From Merluccius polli (Eukaryota; Chordata; Actinopteri; Gadiformes; Merlucciidae), in the NCBI GenBank assembly GCA_030340625.1, contig JAOPHQ010002853.1:222001-286000 (forward strand): a stretch of 64,000 nucleotides of DNA. Reading direction: 5' to 3'. Positions 34,401-46,473 of this stretch are shown here, in pieces. The notes beneath the pieces were generated by a model. That model did no database searches and was not told the DNA's origin. It saw only the letters and a list, made by a program, of their open reading frames with translations. Within the stretch, counting starts at the first letter, position 1. Each line of letters opens with the position of its first letter. The translations under genes and the position numbers were made by a program.

Positions 34401-37400
34401 CTTCACTTCAGTTTCTCCTACTTCCCTGTGGACCCCCATAGACTTCCCTGCCCCTGTCAAACAAGGCGGGCCCCAAGGTTCTGTGCATGGACCCCTTCTC
34501 TTCACCATATACATGCTCCCTCTTGGTCAAATCATCCGTCTACATGGCCTCAGTTTCCATTGCTACACAGACGACACCCTGATTTCCATCAGCTCCAAAC
34601 CAGTCACCCCCCCCATTCACTTATCTCAATCATCAGACTTCTGCATCCATGACCATAAAACCTGGATGTCTGCCAACGAGACTCATAGTTATGGCCCTAA
34701 GACACTGCTCCAGAAGGTTGGGGATCTTGTGCATCGACGGCTACTCCATCTGTCCATTCAACCCTATTATTCAAGCCCCACATCAATGACATCACCAAAT
34801 CAGCATTTTATCACCTGAGAAACATATCCAGACTCGGGCCATCCCTCACTGAGCACAAACTTTGGACTCTGATCTTGGTTATTTTTTATTTTGTGTGTCT
34901 CCCACTTGTAAAGGCTTGGGTCCTGATGGAAGGCGCCACCATGTTTGTGTTGTGGTCTTTATTCAATTTCTGCACAACACACACTTAAGCCTTGAGCCTT
35001 TAAATTGAGATCTCAGTTTTTAGGGTTAGGGTTAGTATTATAGTACTGTTGTATTTTGTGTTATTTTGTGAGTACATTTTGTGTTATGTAGTGAATAGGT
35101 GTAGCATAGTAAATGTCAAGCGTTTACATATTTAAAGGACAAATGTATTTTTATATTGATTGAAAAACCTGAAAGAAGCCACAAAATTAAGTCTCTCTCA
35201 GCCTAGTCTATCACATGCTCTCAACTCCTTGGTGATTTATTGCACTCAATACCACAGGTGAAGTAAAACTGACAGTAAGCTACTGCTTACACTGCTTAGT
35301 TTTGTGGTTGAACATCTGGTCTTCCCCCAGTTTATTTATGAATCCTACTTAATAACTTGATTTGTATAATATAATATTTATATTAGACTGTATATTCCAA
35401 CATGTGGTTGTATAGTGATTTTGACTATAGACTGATATTTTGGTTCCTCATAGATCAAAGTAAATGTAGCCTACTTTAGTCAGACTAGGGTTTTCAAAGA
35501 AAAATAGTTAATGTCCGAAGAAAGCCTTTCACAATTCGAAAACAATAACAATGGCAGCTCCTAAAGAGGTTAGCGTAGATGCTGCTATAGCATAGTAGTT
35601 ATATCTGAACTGGAGAGTATTTCATTGAAGAACAGCAAAGAATTAGCCTAGAACTCTAGACACCCCCTAGCGGCAGCAAATTTATTTGGCAGCTAGGTAG
35701 GTCTAGCACGGCTCCGTCGGCTTTTTGGTGCTGGAAACACCAAGTATGTCTTGTATGTCTGACCAATCACAGCGTGAGGGGCGGAGTCGAAAGCCGGGCT
35801 ACCATGACGACAACACGGTTCCGTGTTAGAGGTAAACAATGGCTGCTGCTGCTGGCGAACGGCTGTCTCTCCACTCGGCTTTTTCTTCGTTGCTCTGATT
35901 GGTTGTAGCGCTATCCTATTGCGTGCAGAGGGAACTTGAAAGACAACCGTTTATCCCGCCCACACTGCCAATGGAGCTGCGCCAGACCTTACATCTTCTG
36001 ATGTAGGTCTGGCTTGCCAGGCTAGCAAAGAATGGCACTGGTGGCTTTTCAAAGGAAAATATATTTTCGCTCTTGGTATTGGTTGCACCTCTTATGCACA
36101 TCTTGGCAATTAAATAGTTCTTAGCATCATATACCCTTACACTAGCTATCCATGCTGTATACCAGAAAGGATAGCTAAACCTAGCAATTATGGTGGACCT
36201 AGAAACTTGTTCTGTTGACATCCTTGCTGTACCAATAGTAATATATTTTGAAGTTTAAATTAGCCTGTGATAGACGGATGATTCATCCAATCACCTGCCA
36301 AGTATTTATTGAAAGTACCTGCCCTTTTCCAAACAGTTTCCATGGACGATTTCCCAGATGGTTCTGTGTAACAAACCATTTGGCGCGTCAGATTACCTCA
36401 AACATGCACTGTGTAGCACAAGCATCATCTAACAATTATAGGATTGAATGTGCATTACACTTTAATAGGCTAAAGAGTGTGCCATAAAAATTGTGAAAAC
36501 TGAACCAGCAAACCTTACAAAGAGGATTTGTATTTGTCTATGAATAAATGGAAGAAAAGTTATTCCCAAATGATCTTGAAGTAAAAAACCTTTTTGATCT
36601 TTTCACCCTACATGGTGTAAACATTTCTCTGAAATATGTCATATCTGTTTTACATGGAGTTTGGCAGGGTGCATGAAAAAAACGACTCACTGGAACACCT
36701 TTTTTAGAACGTCTTTCCACATAGTCAAACTGGTGCACAGCAAAACAAACTAGATAGGTACTCATTGGTACCGACTTGATAAATGTGGTTTTCACTTTCT
36801 TGTTGTGCAGTAGTTCTGGTGTCCCCTGTAATATCAGGGAAAATAAAAGGGAAAAGAGTTACTGGGAATTTCAGTCCATTAAGCTAAATATAAACAGGAA
36901 AACAGAAGACATTTCTCCACCCTTAGGGCGTGTTCACACCGTTTTTTCTGCAAGCTCTCGTTTTACATTATATTCCTATGTAGCATAGCGCTTTTGGAAA
37001 ACGCCCCTGGCGTTTTTTTAAACGCCTCTCTCGGCGCTTTTTTCTCCCGCACCAAGCGTTAAAAAAGTTGAAAAAAGTTCAACTGTCAGAAAAAAAAGCG
37101 CCAGGCGCTTTTTTGACAACTGACCAATCACAAGCGGAACATTGACACTTCGTCACGAAGGAAAATCTCAACTGTCAAAACAAGAGACAATGGTGGACAA
37201 ATCACTCGGGAAAGTGCCGGTGGAGCGATTGAATTACGGAACATGTCGAGATCTACGACATGTCTAATAGGCTCTACCACAACACCCACCACAAAGAGTC
37301 CATATGGAAGCAGATCGGGTTGATCCTCCCGATCTGCCATTTTGTAGATACGTAGTAGGCGAGTAACGTTGGGGACGGGTCTAGAGTGGGTTTGTTGCTA

Positions 37401-39072
37401 GGCGATAGAAAAAACGCTCTCGGGGCTTTTAGGACAAAAAGTGCTGCCAGATTTTTTTTTTGTTGAAAAAGCGGTCGGCTCAACTTTTCCCTATCACAAA
37501 AAACGCTAGGTGTGAACACGCCCTTAAATGGGTGTTTGCGAGACTTCCTTTCATATGAATGAGCAGCTGGCTGATGGTTGTCTTGGTGACCCAGACCTAT
37601 TCTGTCTTTGACTGCTACACAACCATATCTCTATTGAGATAATTAGGTAATGGATGAAATGTTTTATTAATGTATACTGCTTTAATTTCTAGACAACTAT
37701 ATATGTAGGCAACTGTTTATTTAAACAACTAACATCAAGTAGTAGAGCATATGGAGATGTTTAACTATTGCAAAGCAAATTTTAGAAACAAAAATAATTG
37801 TATACAAATATTGTTTTGAAAGAAATCTTAACATCCTGGCCTCTAAGCACACAATGGTGATCCCCTGATTTGAAAATCAGTTTCACGTTTTTAAAATGTG
37901 TCACAAATTGAAAAAACAGTCATACCTTTTCTGGCATGTTGGAGAGAGCTTTATAATCATTGCCGTGTGTAATGGATATTTGATATGTGGACTTTTTGTT
38001 GGGTTCATCAAAGCAAGGAAATGACTTGCGTGCATCTGTAGGCTCATGATCGGTTGCTGCAATTTTCCTGACACAAAAGAAAAATGAAATATGACACAGA
38101 CCATTTTGCTCTGTCTTACTGTTAAGGCAATAAACTAGTGATCACCCCATTCTGGATAGTTACATGTCTCACACCAACCAAAAAAATCACACATACACAC
38201 ACACACAATACACCCAGCACTCATACACTCAGCAACATATAACATATGTTTCAGTTCAGCATGTGTTGTACGTGTTCGATTACCAGGTAAGTAAAACATC
38301 CATATTTTTATATTTTGGTTTACATTTTCAATCATATCTGATACTTTCTTTGATAACAAAAATACTATTAATACCTGGGATGCTCACCATTTATAGCCTA
38401 TTGTGTTAAGTTGTCAAATGTATTTCCATGAACTTACTTGACAACCCCATTTTCTGTATAGATGACCCTGTAGAATCCAACCACCGATCCATTGAGCCAT
38501 CCACGAAAATCCAGGCTAAGGATGTACACCTCACCTTGACCAGTAGCAGCAAGGTCCTCTGTGGCCTCCAGCACAACATACTCCTGGGGCTTGTATTCAA
38601 AGCATGCCTTCACCCCCACTTCCTTCTGAACTCCTTGGGTCACCAGCTGCAGCCTTGGGAGTGCGCTAACAAAAGTCTCCCGGATGTGGAGCCACAAGTG
38701 GCGGGTGGGCTTGCTGACCTCAAGATGGATTGCAACACTTCCCTCGTAGACATCCGCGCTCAGGTCAGGTTGCAAGTGGAGTTCGTAGTGCACAGGCTTC
38801 ACATAATCAGGGAGACGGAAATTTCTCCAGCCCCCGCTTGAGTCGTTGGAGGGCTTGCATGGTCCCCTTTCAACCAGTGGTGGTGGAGGCCTGGTGGTGG
38901 GCTTTGAAGGCTCTGTGGTAGGGTCGACCACACAGTATTGCAGGCGTGTGAGACCCACACCGAGACCCACAGCAACAGTGGAAACCACGACCGCCAGGCA
39001 GATGAAGGCTACATGCTTCCCCCGAATACAGTGCCTCTGGGTCTTCTCATCATAGTCCATGCTCTCCACCAT
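25156..39072 (-). CDS. enpep: Glutamyl aminopeptidase (aminopeptidase A), 20 exons
   Basis: Type II membrane zinc peptidase (M1) that removes N-terminal Glu/Asp, e.g. in the angiotensin pathway. Exons in order: 39072-38438, 38067-37926, 36825-36691, 34056-33936, 33512-33358, 32332-32219, 31850-31716, 31081-31016, 30797-30732, 30578-30418, 30099-30017, 29881-29748, 29455-29400, 29298-29151, 28920-28847, 28503-28399, 28262-28089, 25811-25671, 25467-25386, 25308-25156. Phases join without a break: 959 residues against about 957 in human. Visible: short cytosolic basic tail, membrane anchor about 20-41, GAMEN 355-359, HELVH 391-395 and Glu414 (HEXXH-18-E), and a C-terminal ERAP1-like domain. Two in-frame starts, 39072 and 39060; the first is used here. 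Confidence 0.95.
26640..27811 (-). mobile_element. Decayed non-LTR retrotransposon in enpep intron 17
   Basis: Minus strand. 27811-27550 translates to FATIGSDHRVVRLSLRAKKK, an APE endonuclease C-terminus with SDH. 27100-26764 gives KVEEEFRCLGAWISSS and STVESVLLYEAE, the RT thumb/C-terminal motifs. 26720-26646 gives RQRRLRLVGHSVCHPDL. The middle RT part is largely missing or shifted. The order is right for one internally deleted element. Confidence 0.7.
27969..28042. repeat. (CAA)n(TAA)n microsatellite
   Basis: Compound trinucleotide tract between enpep exons 17 and 18, just after the exon 17 donor. Confidence 0.95.
31425..31483. repeat. (TA)n microsatellite in enpep intron 7
   Basis: About 58 bp of TA dinucleotides. 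Confidence 0.95.
34230..34870 (+). mobile_element. L2 LINE RT fragment in enpep intron 3
   Basis: Plus-strand pieces in several frames: FDTINHLLHPLK (34239 frame), KQGGPQGSVHGPLLFTIYML (about 34460-34520) and LSFHCYTDDTLISISS (about 34550), the degraded YADD motif with A changed to T, followed by the KSAFYHLRNISRL-type block at about 34800. Not functional. Confidence 0.8.
35690..36030. mobile_element. Probable MITE in enpep intron 3
   Basis: A GC-richer island with words such as GGAGTCGAAAGCC, CTGATTGGTTGTAGCGCTA and AGGTCTGGCTTGCCAGGCTAG. It shares CTGATTGGTTGTAG and the CCAGAC-rich ends with 40600-40965. Ends were not resolved, so boundaries are approximate. Confidence 0.4.
36926..37523 (+). 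mobile_element. Harbinger-type element with MADF relic
   Basis: 598 bp in enpep intron 2, with ends GGGCGTGTTCACACC and GGTGTGAACACGCCC and TTA on both sides (36923-36925, 37524-37526), the 3-bp duplication of PIF/Harbinger. Inside, at about 37230-37345, one plus-strand frame reads EHVEIYDMSNRLYHNTHHKE and then SIWKQIG. This matches the MADF/Myb-like DNA-binding protein that Harbinger elements encode beside the transposase. Only this segment survives. Confidence 0.8.
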
Positions 39073-39221
39073 GACGAGATTCAGTCTGGGTTCAAAGGAA
39101 ACTGTAGAGGGACTTAATGTTCTTCTAACAAGTGCATAGGTAGGCAGATCAATAGAACCTGCACTCAAAAATGGTGCAAAGGGCACCAATGACATCTCAT
39201 GTCTCAAGAGTACAGCCCCTC

Positions 39222-39259
<38 letters not shown>

Positions 39260-39308
39260 GAACACAATAAACATGAGAAAGCATCTCTCTCACACACGCA
39301 CGCATGCG

Positions 39309-39339
<31 letters not shown>

Positions 39340-39345
39340 ACACAC
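39222..39345. repeat. (CA)n tracts upstream of the enpep start
   Basis: Two CA-rich tracts (about 39224-39256 and 39300-39345) 150-270 bp upstream of the chosen enpep ATG, in its leader or promoter. Confidence 0.9.
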
Positions 39346-40091
39346 AGGGCTACATAAGATACAATAATACAAACAGCACAAGGCTGTTTGCCCTATATCA
39401 TCTTTATTGTCAGCCTTGATTTCAAAGAGATAAGTTCCCTTGGATCTCCATCTGAACAATGAGCATAAAAGATTCCGGCTCCCATAATAATTGTGCTGTG
39501 AAGAACATTGCAAAAAATTGGTAACTAATGAAGTCAAACCTATAATAGCGTCATAGGTATATAATAGGCCTATTCATCAGCATACATTTAATAAGTAATC
39601 AAGAGTTCATAATGAATTATAGATATGTAGCTCTCCCACCAAATTGGTCGATAAACGAATTGGAACTTTATCCTATCTGCATGGGAGGAGCCTTGATAAG
39701 AGCTACTAAAAAAAAACAATGACTTGACTGTCACTAGGGTGACTGTGAGGTCTCTGGTAGCTTTAAATTTAGCTCTCCTGTTTTAAATGACCACTAACTC
39801 CCCATGCATGACAATCTATTAACATTTCCCTTGAATTGAACATGGGTTGAACACAGCAAAGCACATCAAATATTAACCAAAAGACCAAATACTAAATGCA
39901 GTGGTTGACATTTATCTGTGAAATGATAAGTTGTATTTTCCTTAATATTTGAATTCCCATAAAATTATTGAGTAGAACCACTCATACAAAATGACAAACA
40001 AATACCATTAAAAAACAAAATACCATGTACACAGGATATTTCAGTCAGTAACAAGTTAGGCCTACTACTTGTAGGCGTACTTTATGGGAGC
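39346..40091. other. enpep upstream region, no gene seen
   Basis: AT-rich unique-looking sequence; expected to hold the enpep promoter. No clear motif. Confidence 0.4.
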
Positions 40092-40590
40092 TCATTTCAA
40101 TTGTCCATGACAAGAAAATAAGGAATGTTTCCTACTCACGATTCCCAATGGAACTGAAAACTCAGAGTGAAAGATGTGAAGATTGTGTAGTGTGTCCGTG
40201 GCTTTACTGTCCTGAAGTCTGTGAAACAGTGAAAGTTTTTCTCTCTGTCTGTGGTGACCGCCTGCGAGCAGTATATTGCCAAGGTTCTTGGAATCAGGCT
40301 CCACCGACAGGAAATCCATGCAAACAAGGTTCCTTGGACCATCACTTGATATATGAGACAACACAGCTGCTGTCCGGAGTAGTGTTTTTCGCTTCACACA
40401 CCGTGCACAAGTTTTGCAGTACTTCTCAACAGTTGTTTTCATGCATGGCCAATAAAATCTTTCTCGCACTAAACCATACGTTTTGTAAAACCCTAAATGA
40501 TCAGAAGAGCAAAAGACTGCAGCACAGTCTTTCTGTACTGTTGAGGAAGCCACATCTGCTGACAAATTGGCTTATTTTGGGGTTGTGAGA
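40092..40590 (-). pseudogene. Ty3/Gypsy-type integrase fragment
   Basis: 157-codon minus-strand frame. It contains the end of an HHCC zinc-binding region (SDHLGFYKTYGLVRERFYWP, then KYCKTCARCVKRK) and the start of the core domain (GPRNLVCMDFLSVEPDS, where the D of CMDF is the first catalytic Asp position). It decays after about residue 95 and has no flanking pol domains or LTRs visible, so it is an isolated relic of an LTR retrotransposon. Confidence 0.75.
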
Positions 40591-40599
40591 CTCTGTGTT

Positions 40600-40965
40600 A
40601 GCCTGGGTACCAGACGAATCTGCGAGCTCATGTTTCATTTGCTCTGGCAGATAGTCTGGGCCCCTCCCGTTCAGACAGATTCCCAGCCGACATGGCCCGG
40701 AATCTGTCAGAACCGTTTATCTAATATGGGGCGGGTTTGAAACGATGTACAGAGAAGCGCTGTTGAGGCATTTTCGTAAACAATCAAGATGGCTTTTGTT
40801 GATGAGAAAGATGTTTGCCATACTTCAAACAGGATTTGGTAAAAGTTTAATTTACAAACCGTCGCTCATTGCCCTGATTGGTTGTAGGTCTATCCAAAGG
40901 CATTTTGGTCTGAATAAGTGATTGTTGATAACGCCCCTTGGAAATCGAAAGTTAGCTGAGGTTCC
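40600..40965. mobile_element. Probable MITE next to the Gypsy relic
   Basis: Starts GCCTGGGTACCAGACGAATC and ends near GAGGTTCCAGACTGCATG. CCAGAC-type words lie at both ends and the interior has CTGATTGGTTGTAGGTCTA in common with 35690-36030. No clean duplication seen. Confidence 0.45.
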
Positions 40966-40969
40966 AGAC

Positions 40970-43900
40970 TGCATGTCTGCCCATATTAGCACATCTGATA
41001 TCATTCTTAGCAGTGTTATTTTATTTTTATTTTTTTTAATCAGTTTCTATTTTTATTGTATTTCCAGATTTTCTTTTCAGTTTAGTTTCAGTTTAGGGGT
41101 TCCTTGGCATTTCTATTTCAGTATGAAAGATCCAATTCTATTTTATTTTAAGTATCAGTGTTTTAATATTCACTTTATTTTAATAAGGTGTTCTGTTTCC
41201 ATTCAAGTATTTACAAATTTCAACATATTGAAATGAACGACCACCAGTGTACAGTGAATATAATAAGAAAATAATCTTATTTTATGAACACTTTTGGAAT
41301 AATAACTACTGCAAAAAAAGCTGAGCAGTATTGGATATACCAACAAACTTACTGATACTGACAGCTACAATGGTAATTATACATTGTGGCCATCAGTATT
41401 CACAAAGCTTATTGAAGTTAAAAAAACAGTCAAACAGCCAAAAATTGAAAACTAAAATAAAACAACAGAAAATGATTGACTATCATAGTGGATTAGAATT
41501 CATCCCTGGAGGACCTTGTGGTGTCTATCCTGTTTCTGAGTCCAGACGACTGCTGTCCACAGACAGCTGTTAACAAATGCTTGGGATGCTGGGGTAGACT
41601 CCAGGGCTTGGGCCACTGGAGCAAGTGTAACCCACGTGTAGTTATCAGAATATTCAATTACCTTTAGGACCAGTGTCTAGGTTCTTAGGAGGAGTTGAAA
41701 GAGCATGACAGACACAATAAGCAACTGGAATCACAGAGTACTTCAATTTGTGAATATATTGAAAGTTGTACAAAAAACACAAAGTTCCTTTCTAAACCAG
41801 GACTTTGGAATGACAATAGTTTCACAGTGTTTAGGGTACAAATTAACATAAAACACCTGAGAAATATAATATCAACACAATTCAAATCCACAAAGAATTG
41901 TCTTTGTTATGGAATTAGAGTATAAGATTAATAAAGTTCAGGGTTCCTTGATCCACTCAAGTTCCAGTTTAGTTAGTTGTCGTCCGTTCAGCTAGCTTTA
42001 GTCAGATAGTCAGTGTCAGTTTCAAAGTGCTAAGTCATATGGTGAGGTGTGAAGTTGTCACAGTCCTACCACACTGAGGTATACTCAATTGACGAGGAAT
42101 GAAGGCCGGGATGGTCTCCTCCCCTGGCAAAGATGGTTCCAACTCCTTGGAAAAAGGAGGGGATCTGGTTCAGTACTGGCTCGCCATCTCCTTCATCAAG
42201 GAGAATCCAAAATCCAATTCTAAGGGTATCTCCAGGGAACCTCAAAAACCTAGCCTATATGAGAATAAGGCTATTACTACATTGAGTCAATGAACTCCCA
42301 CTTCACTGTGACCATATAGTATATAGTAGAGTATAGTATATGAAATCACATCAATTCTCACAATACTACTGTAACACAATAGTAATTAAATTAATGAAAT
42401 ATTTTTTAACTATATAGCATTTCTCCTATACAGTATTTTATCATTTTTACACCATTCATGAACTGTTTGTAGCTTTTTTTAACCATGAATTATGATTATT
42501 TACTGTTTTAACCATCAAGTTAACATAGGACCTTTTAAATGATAACATAAACACTCTTTGAATTATGAAATCAGATATTTTACACACATATTTTACACAC
42601 ATCATATTTTCTTATAACGATACAATGTCAAGTTAACATATTGGCAACAAGAAAAGAAAACCCACGCTGCGGCGCCATGCGTTGCCCAACAGTAATGGCT
42701 ACCATTGTTAGCCGCATTAGCGAAAACTCAAAACTTAACTCACCAAGACTCTGCCAAAAGCATTTAACTCCTGGCTCACAGAATCATATAATCATCTCTT
42801 CCACTTCTACGTGTCGTCTCAAGGTCGCCTTTATTTAATTTATCCACTTAACTAGTTTCTAAATAACTTGTGCTTGTGTTGTCGCTTTGACTGCGCTGAC
42901 GAACTTGAACCTGTAGGGGTGGGACTTAATTCCCCTCTCCAATCAGATGTCTGTATTGACTAATACAACCAATAAGAATCAAAGCTAAGCAACCTTACTT
43001 TGACTGACACATTTTTTAGCGAACAGAAAATAAGAATGAAAATAAAACGAACTTATATTATCTATTTCTCTACTCATGGGTTACACAAGCTTAGCATAAA
43101 GGGGCAGTCTCGCCTCCCAAAAGTTGAGTGCTGGTAGATCTGTGGAGAGGCCGTGCTTCACCTCTGTGATGGATCTCTTAATTTCACATTGGGCTCTTTC
43201 TGCCCTGCCAGGTTCAGTCGGGCTGTTGTGTGCCTCGATATTGGGGGCTAGAAATCTGTATGTGGAGAGCTGTGGCAGGTGAGGTGGTCTCAGTGACACT
43301 GGCTGATTCTGGAGTAGGAAGCAGAGCACTGCACTGCAAAACCATCTGAGTTACAAATTACTCTGCAGCCTTCAACAGGGGCTCCATCTCTGATGTAAAC
43401 AGTGCCAGAGCAACACTTGGGTCCATCAGGCAAGTTTCAGCAGGGATTGGATCAAACTGGGCAGACAGAGTTTAGCATGCTAGAGAAGCGCTTCTTCAGT
43501 GACTTCAGCAATACCTGCACCAGCTGCTTTCCCACCGCGGTTGTAAAAAGACTTGGTGAAAATGTCAAAATTACTGTAAAACAAAAAGTGTTGATATTTA
43601 CCTTCCATTTGTACAATATTTCTATTTAGTCCTGTGTTTCCGTGTTTTTTCTGCAAGCTCAGTTCCAGTTTTTATTTCAGTTAACGGATTGCTTTTTCTA
43701 TCAGTATTTGTTGATTTCTGTTTCAGTTTCAGTTAACTACAATCACACTGGTTCTAAGTAACAGCTTGCCAATCTTCCTGTTGGGACCACAAGATCTCTT
43801 TAGTGCTTATTTTTGGCAACTGGTTAGTGTTTTAGGTGGAAAGATTGCAATATGCGCAAGCATTTTGGGAAGCAGTAATAAGAGCAATAGCTCTATGGAA

Positions 43901-44650
43901 TGCTTTGGAGTGGCAACTTGTGACAATTGACACAAGGCTCTGAAAACCCAACATTTCTGTCTCCATTCATCAATATTATTAAGTTGTTAGGCCTGGTGGC
44001 TATGGAAGCAAATCACTGCCACATTGTTTTGAATTTTAAAAACCATTGACTTTTGTATATGGAAATGTAAATACCTTTGAATTCATAACTTATTAAAATA
44101 TTGTATTATGTACTAATGAAAACGAGGTCATCTGAATATATTTGTTTTGAATTCACCTCTTTGAAATTCAAATATGGCATTTCAAGTTTACACCATTTAA
44201 AAAACACGATTTAAATGTTCAATGAGTAGAGTAGAATTATTATTATATCCCAGCATTGCACAACAAACTGAAATACGGTAGCCTAACTAAGCAATGTAGG
44301 CATATTCTCTTTTGATACAGGGGAAAGGGCATTGTACAGAATGGACTGGTACAAATAGACTACATAAACTTGGTAGGCCTAATAAGGGTAATGATATGTG
44401 ATTTGATGTTTTCTGCTCTCATTGATCAATCTTTCAATTGCAATCCAAGACGTCAGACAATTGTGGCGCAAGCCTGCATGAAAAAGCATGTTTGATGATT
44501 TATTTTCTATCCGCCCATTTTGCAAATAATTGAAGAACTTATGTAACGCAAGTAACAACATTGTTTGATAATTGATTGATGTGATTACTGAATTTGGAAC
44601 AGTAATGCGATACATTACCTTGTTAAAGACAAATACTGTAATTAGATTAC
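40970..44650. other. Intergenic AT-rich DNA, no gene recognised
   Basis: Several kilobases with only short frames. 42100-42290, 43080-43330 and 43400-43630 are moderately GC-rich and may be pieces of old transposons, but none gave a domain I could name. Repeated TTTCAGTTT words occur at 41060-41110 and 43670-43740. Confidence 0.4.
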
Positions 44651-44655
44651 AGTAA

Positions 44656-45380
44656 CACCGGATTTCCACCGGGGACGTAAGCGCCGCGGAACGGCTGCGT
44701 CCTCTGCCCGGCGTCAATCCCCACCGGGCGCGTAACGGCAGTGTAGCGCTGCGAGGAGGCTGGATTCGCGGGATCACGCGAGAACTACAAGACCACGCGA
44801 GAATCAGGAGACCATGTGATAATTTGTCGATGTCAAAATAGAACAAACAAATAAAAGGTTACTTTCCGAAGTTGACTTGCAGTTGCTTTCTCTGTCAGAA
44901 GTTGATTTGCTGTTGATTTGGCCGTTTTTCCTAGATTTTTGTGCTTCTACCATGAGTTGGTAGGCTACATATTAAATGTTTCCTTTTTGTCTGGTTTAAT
45001 TGTGTTTAGTGTTGTTTATTGTTGTTATGTCCTAATGTGTTGTGCTGTAGCTTATAGACAAAGTCAGTTATAAACAACAACGATTTGTGGCCGTGTTCGA
45101 TCGGGAGGGTGTTTTTATTTTGAAAATTGACCAGATGCTCTATGGCTTTTTTTCGATCTGCTCTGTTGAAATTGACGCGGTTCAGCAACGGCTCGCGTCA
45201 AAAATAGAACGCTACGGAATGATAGCGCTGCAGCGCAGAGCGCTGCTCCTGGGACACTGCTGAGACGTTCCGCGGCGCGCCCAGTGGGGATGCTTTCATT
45301 GATTAGAGTGGCAGCGATCAGCAGCGGTGACCGCGGCGCAGCCATTCCGCAGCGCTTACGCCCCCGGTGGAAATCAGGCG
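44656..45380. mobile_element. Harbinger-like MITE, copy 1
   Basis: 725 bp with inverted ends CACCGGATTTCCACCGG and (reversed) CGCCTGATTTCCACCGG, flanked by TAA at 44653-44655 and 45381-45383. It shares its interior (GTTGACTTGCAGTTGCTTT, ACCATGAGTTGGTAGGCTA, GAGTGGCAGCGATCAGCAGC) with copy 2 at 54656-55411. A TAA/TTA duplication favours PIF/Harbinger. The 155-codon frame inside (44379-44846, -) is not a gene. Confidence 0.8.
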
Positions 45381-46473
45381 TAACGCTTTATTTTGCAATG
45401 TGTTGCATCCAACGACGAATATGACAACGTAATAAGTTGTTAGCAATAACTCATTTTTTTTTTTTTTAATTAACAACTATAGCAGATTCTTACAAAGAAT
45501 CTGACCTAGAATATGAAAACAAAGCAAGCTCATTTTATATTAGATTTTTCATATTCATCATTTTATATTTACAACAAATTTGAAAAAATGTAACATTACT
45601 TGTAGTAGGGCCGCACGAGATTGGACAGAAATTACATTGCAATACATTCATTCTTTGCGATATATATATTGTGATATGAAAAAGTAGGCTAAAAGAATTC
45701 CTTGAAGTGATGTTCCACCGGCACAGCCACATTTTTATTTACTCATAGTGTCATCATACCCCTCCCTGAGCTACTACCTTACCGTGGTGGAGGGGTTTGC
45801 GTGTCCCAATGACCCCCAGGAGCTCAGTTGTCGGGGGCTTTTATGTCCCTGGTAGGGTCACCCATGGCAAACAGATCGGGGGGAGGGGCCAGACAAAGGG
45901 TAGCTCAAAAGACCCCTTATGATGAGCGAAATTAATGATCTTCCGTGTCCCTCGCCCGGACGTGGGTCACCAGGCCTGGGGGTGGGGCGAGCGCCTGGTG
46001 GCCGGGCCTGTACCCATGGGGCCCGGCCGGGCACAGCCCGAAGAGATGACATGGGATCCCCTTCCCGCAGACTCACCACCAGCAGGAGGGGCCAAAGGGG
46101 TCGGGTGCAGTGTGAGCTGGGCAGCCGCCGAAGGCGGGGACCTTGGCGGTCCGATCCTCAGCTGCAGAAGCTAGCTCTAGGGACGTGGAATGTCACCTCT
46201 TTGATGGGGAAGGAGCCTGAGCTGGTGCGTGAGGTTGAGAAGTTCCGGCTAGATATAGTCGGCCTCACCTCGACGCATAGCAAGGGCTCTGGAACCAGTC
46301 TTCTCGAGTAGGGTTGGACTCTCTTCCACTCTGGAGTTGCCACTGGTGAGAGGCGCCGGGCAGGGGTGGCAATACTTATTGCCCCCCGGCTTGGTGCCTG
46401 TATGTTGGAGTTCACCCTGGTAGACGAGAGGGTAGCCTCCCTTCCCTTCGGGTGGGGGGACGGATCCTGACTG

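Noticed and set aside
38434..39252. Start of enpep at the upstream in-frame ATG (MCVCVCV...)
   Set aside because: The extra residues come from a (CA)n tract; the basic tail plus membrane anchor fits starts at 39072 or 39060.
44379..44846. 155-codon minus-strand frame
   Set aside because: Runs across the boundary of the Harbinger-like MITE at 44656 and has no domain; chance frame.
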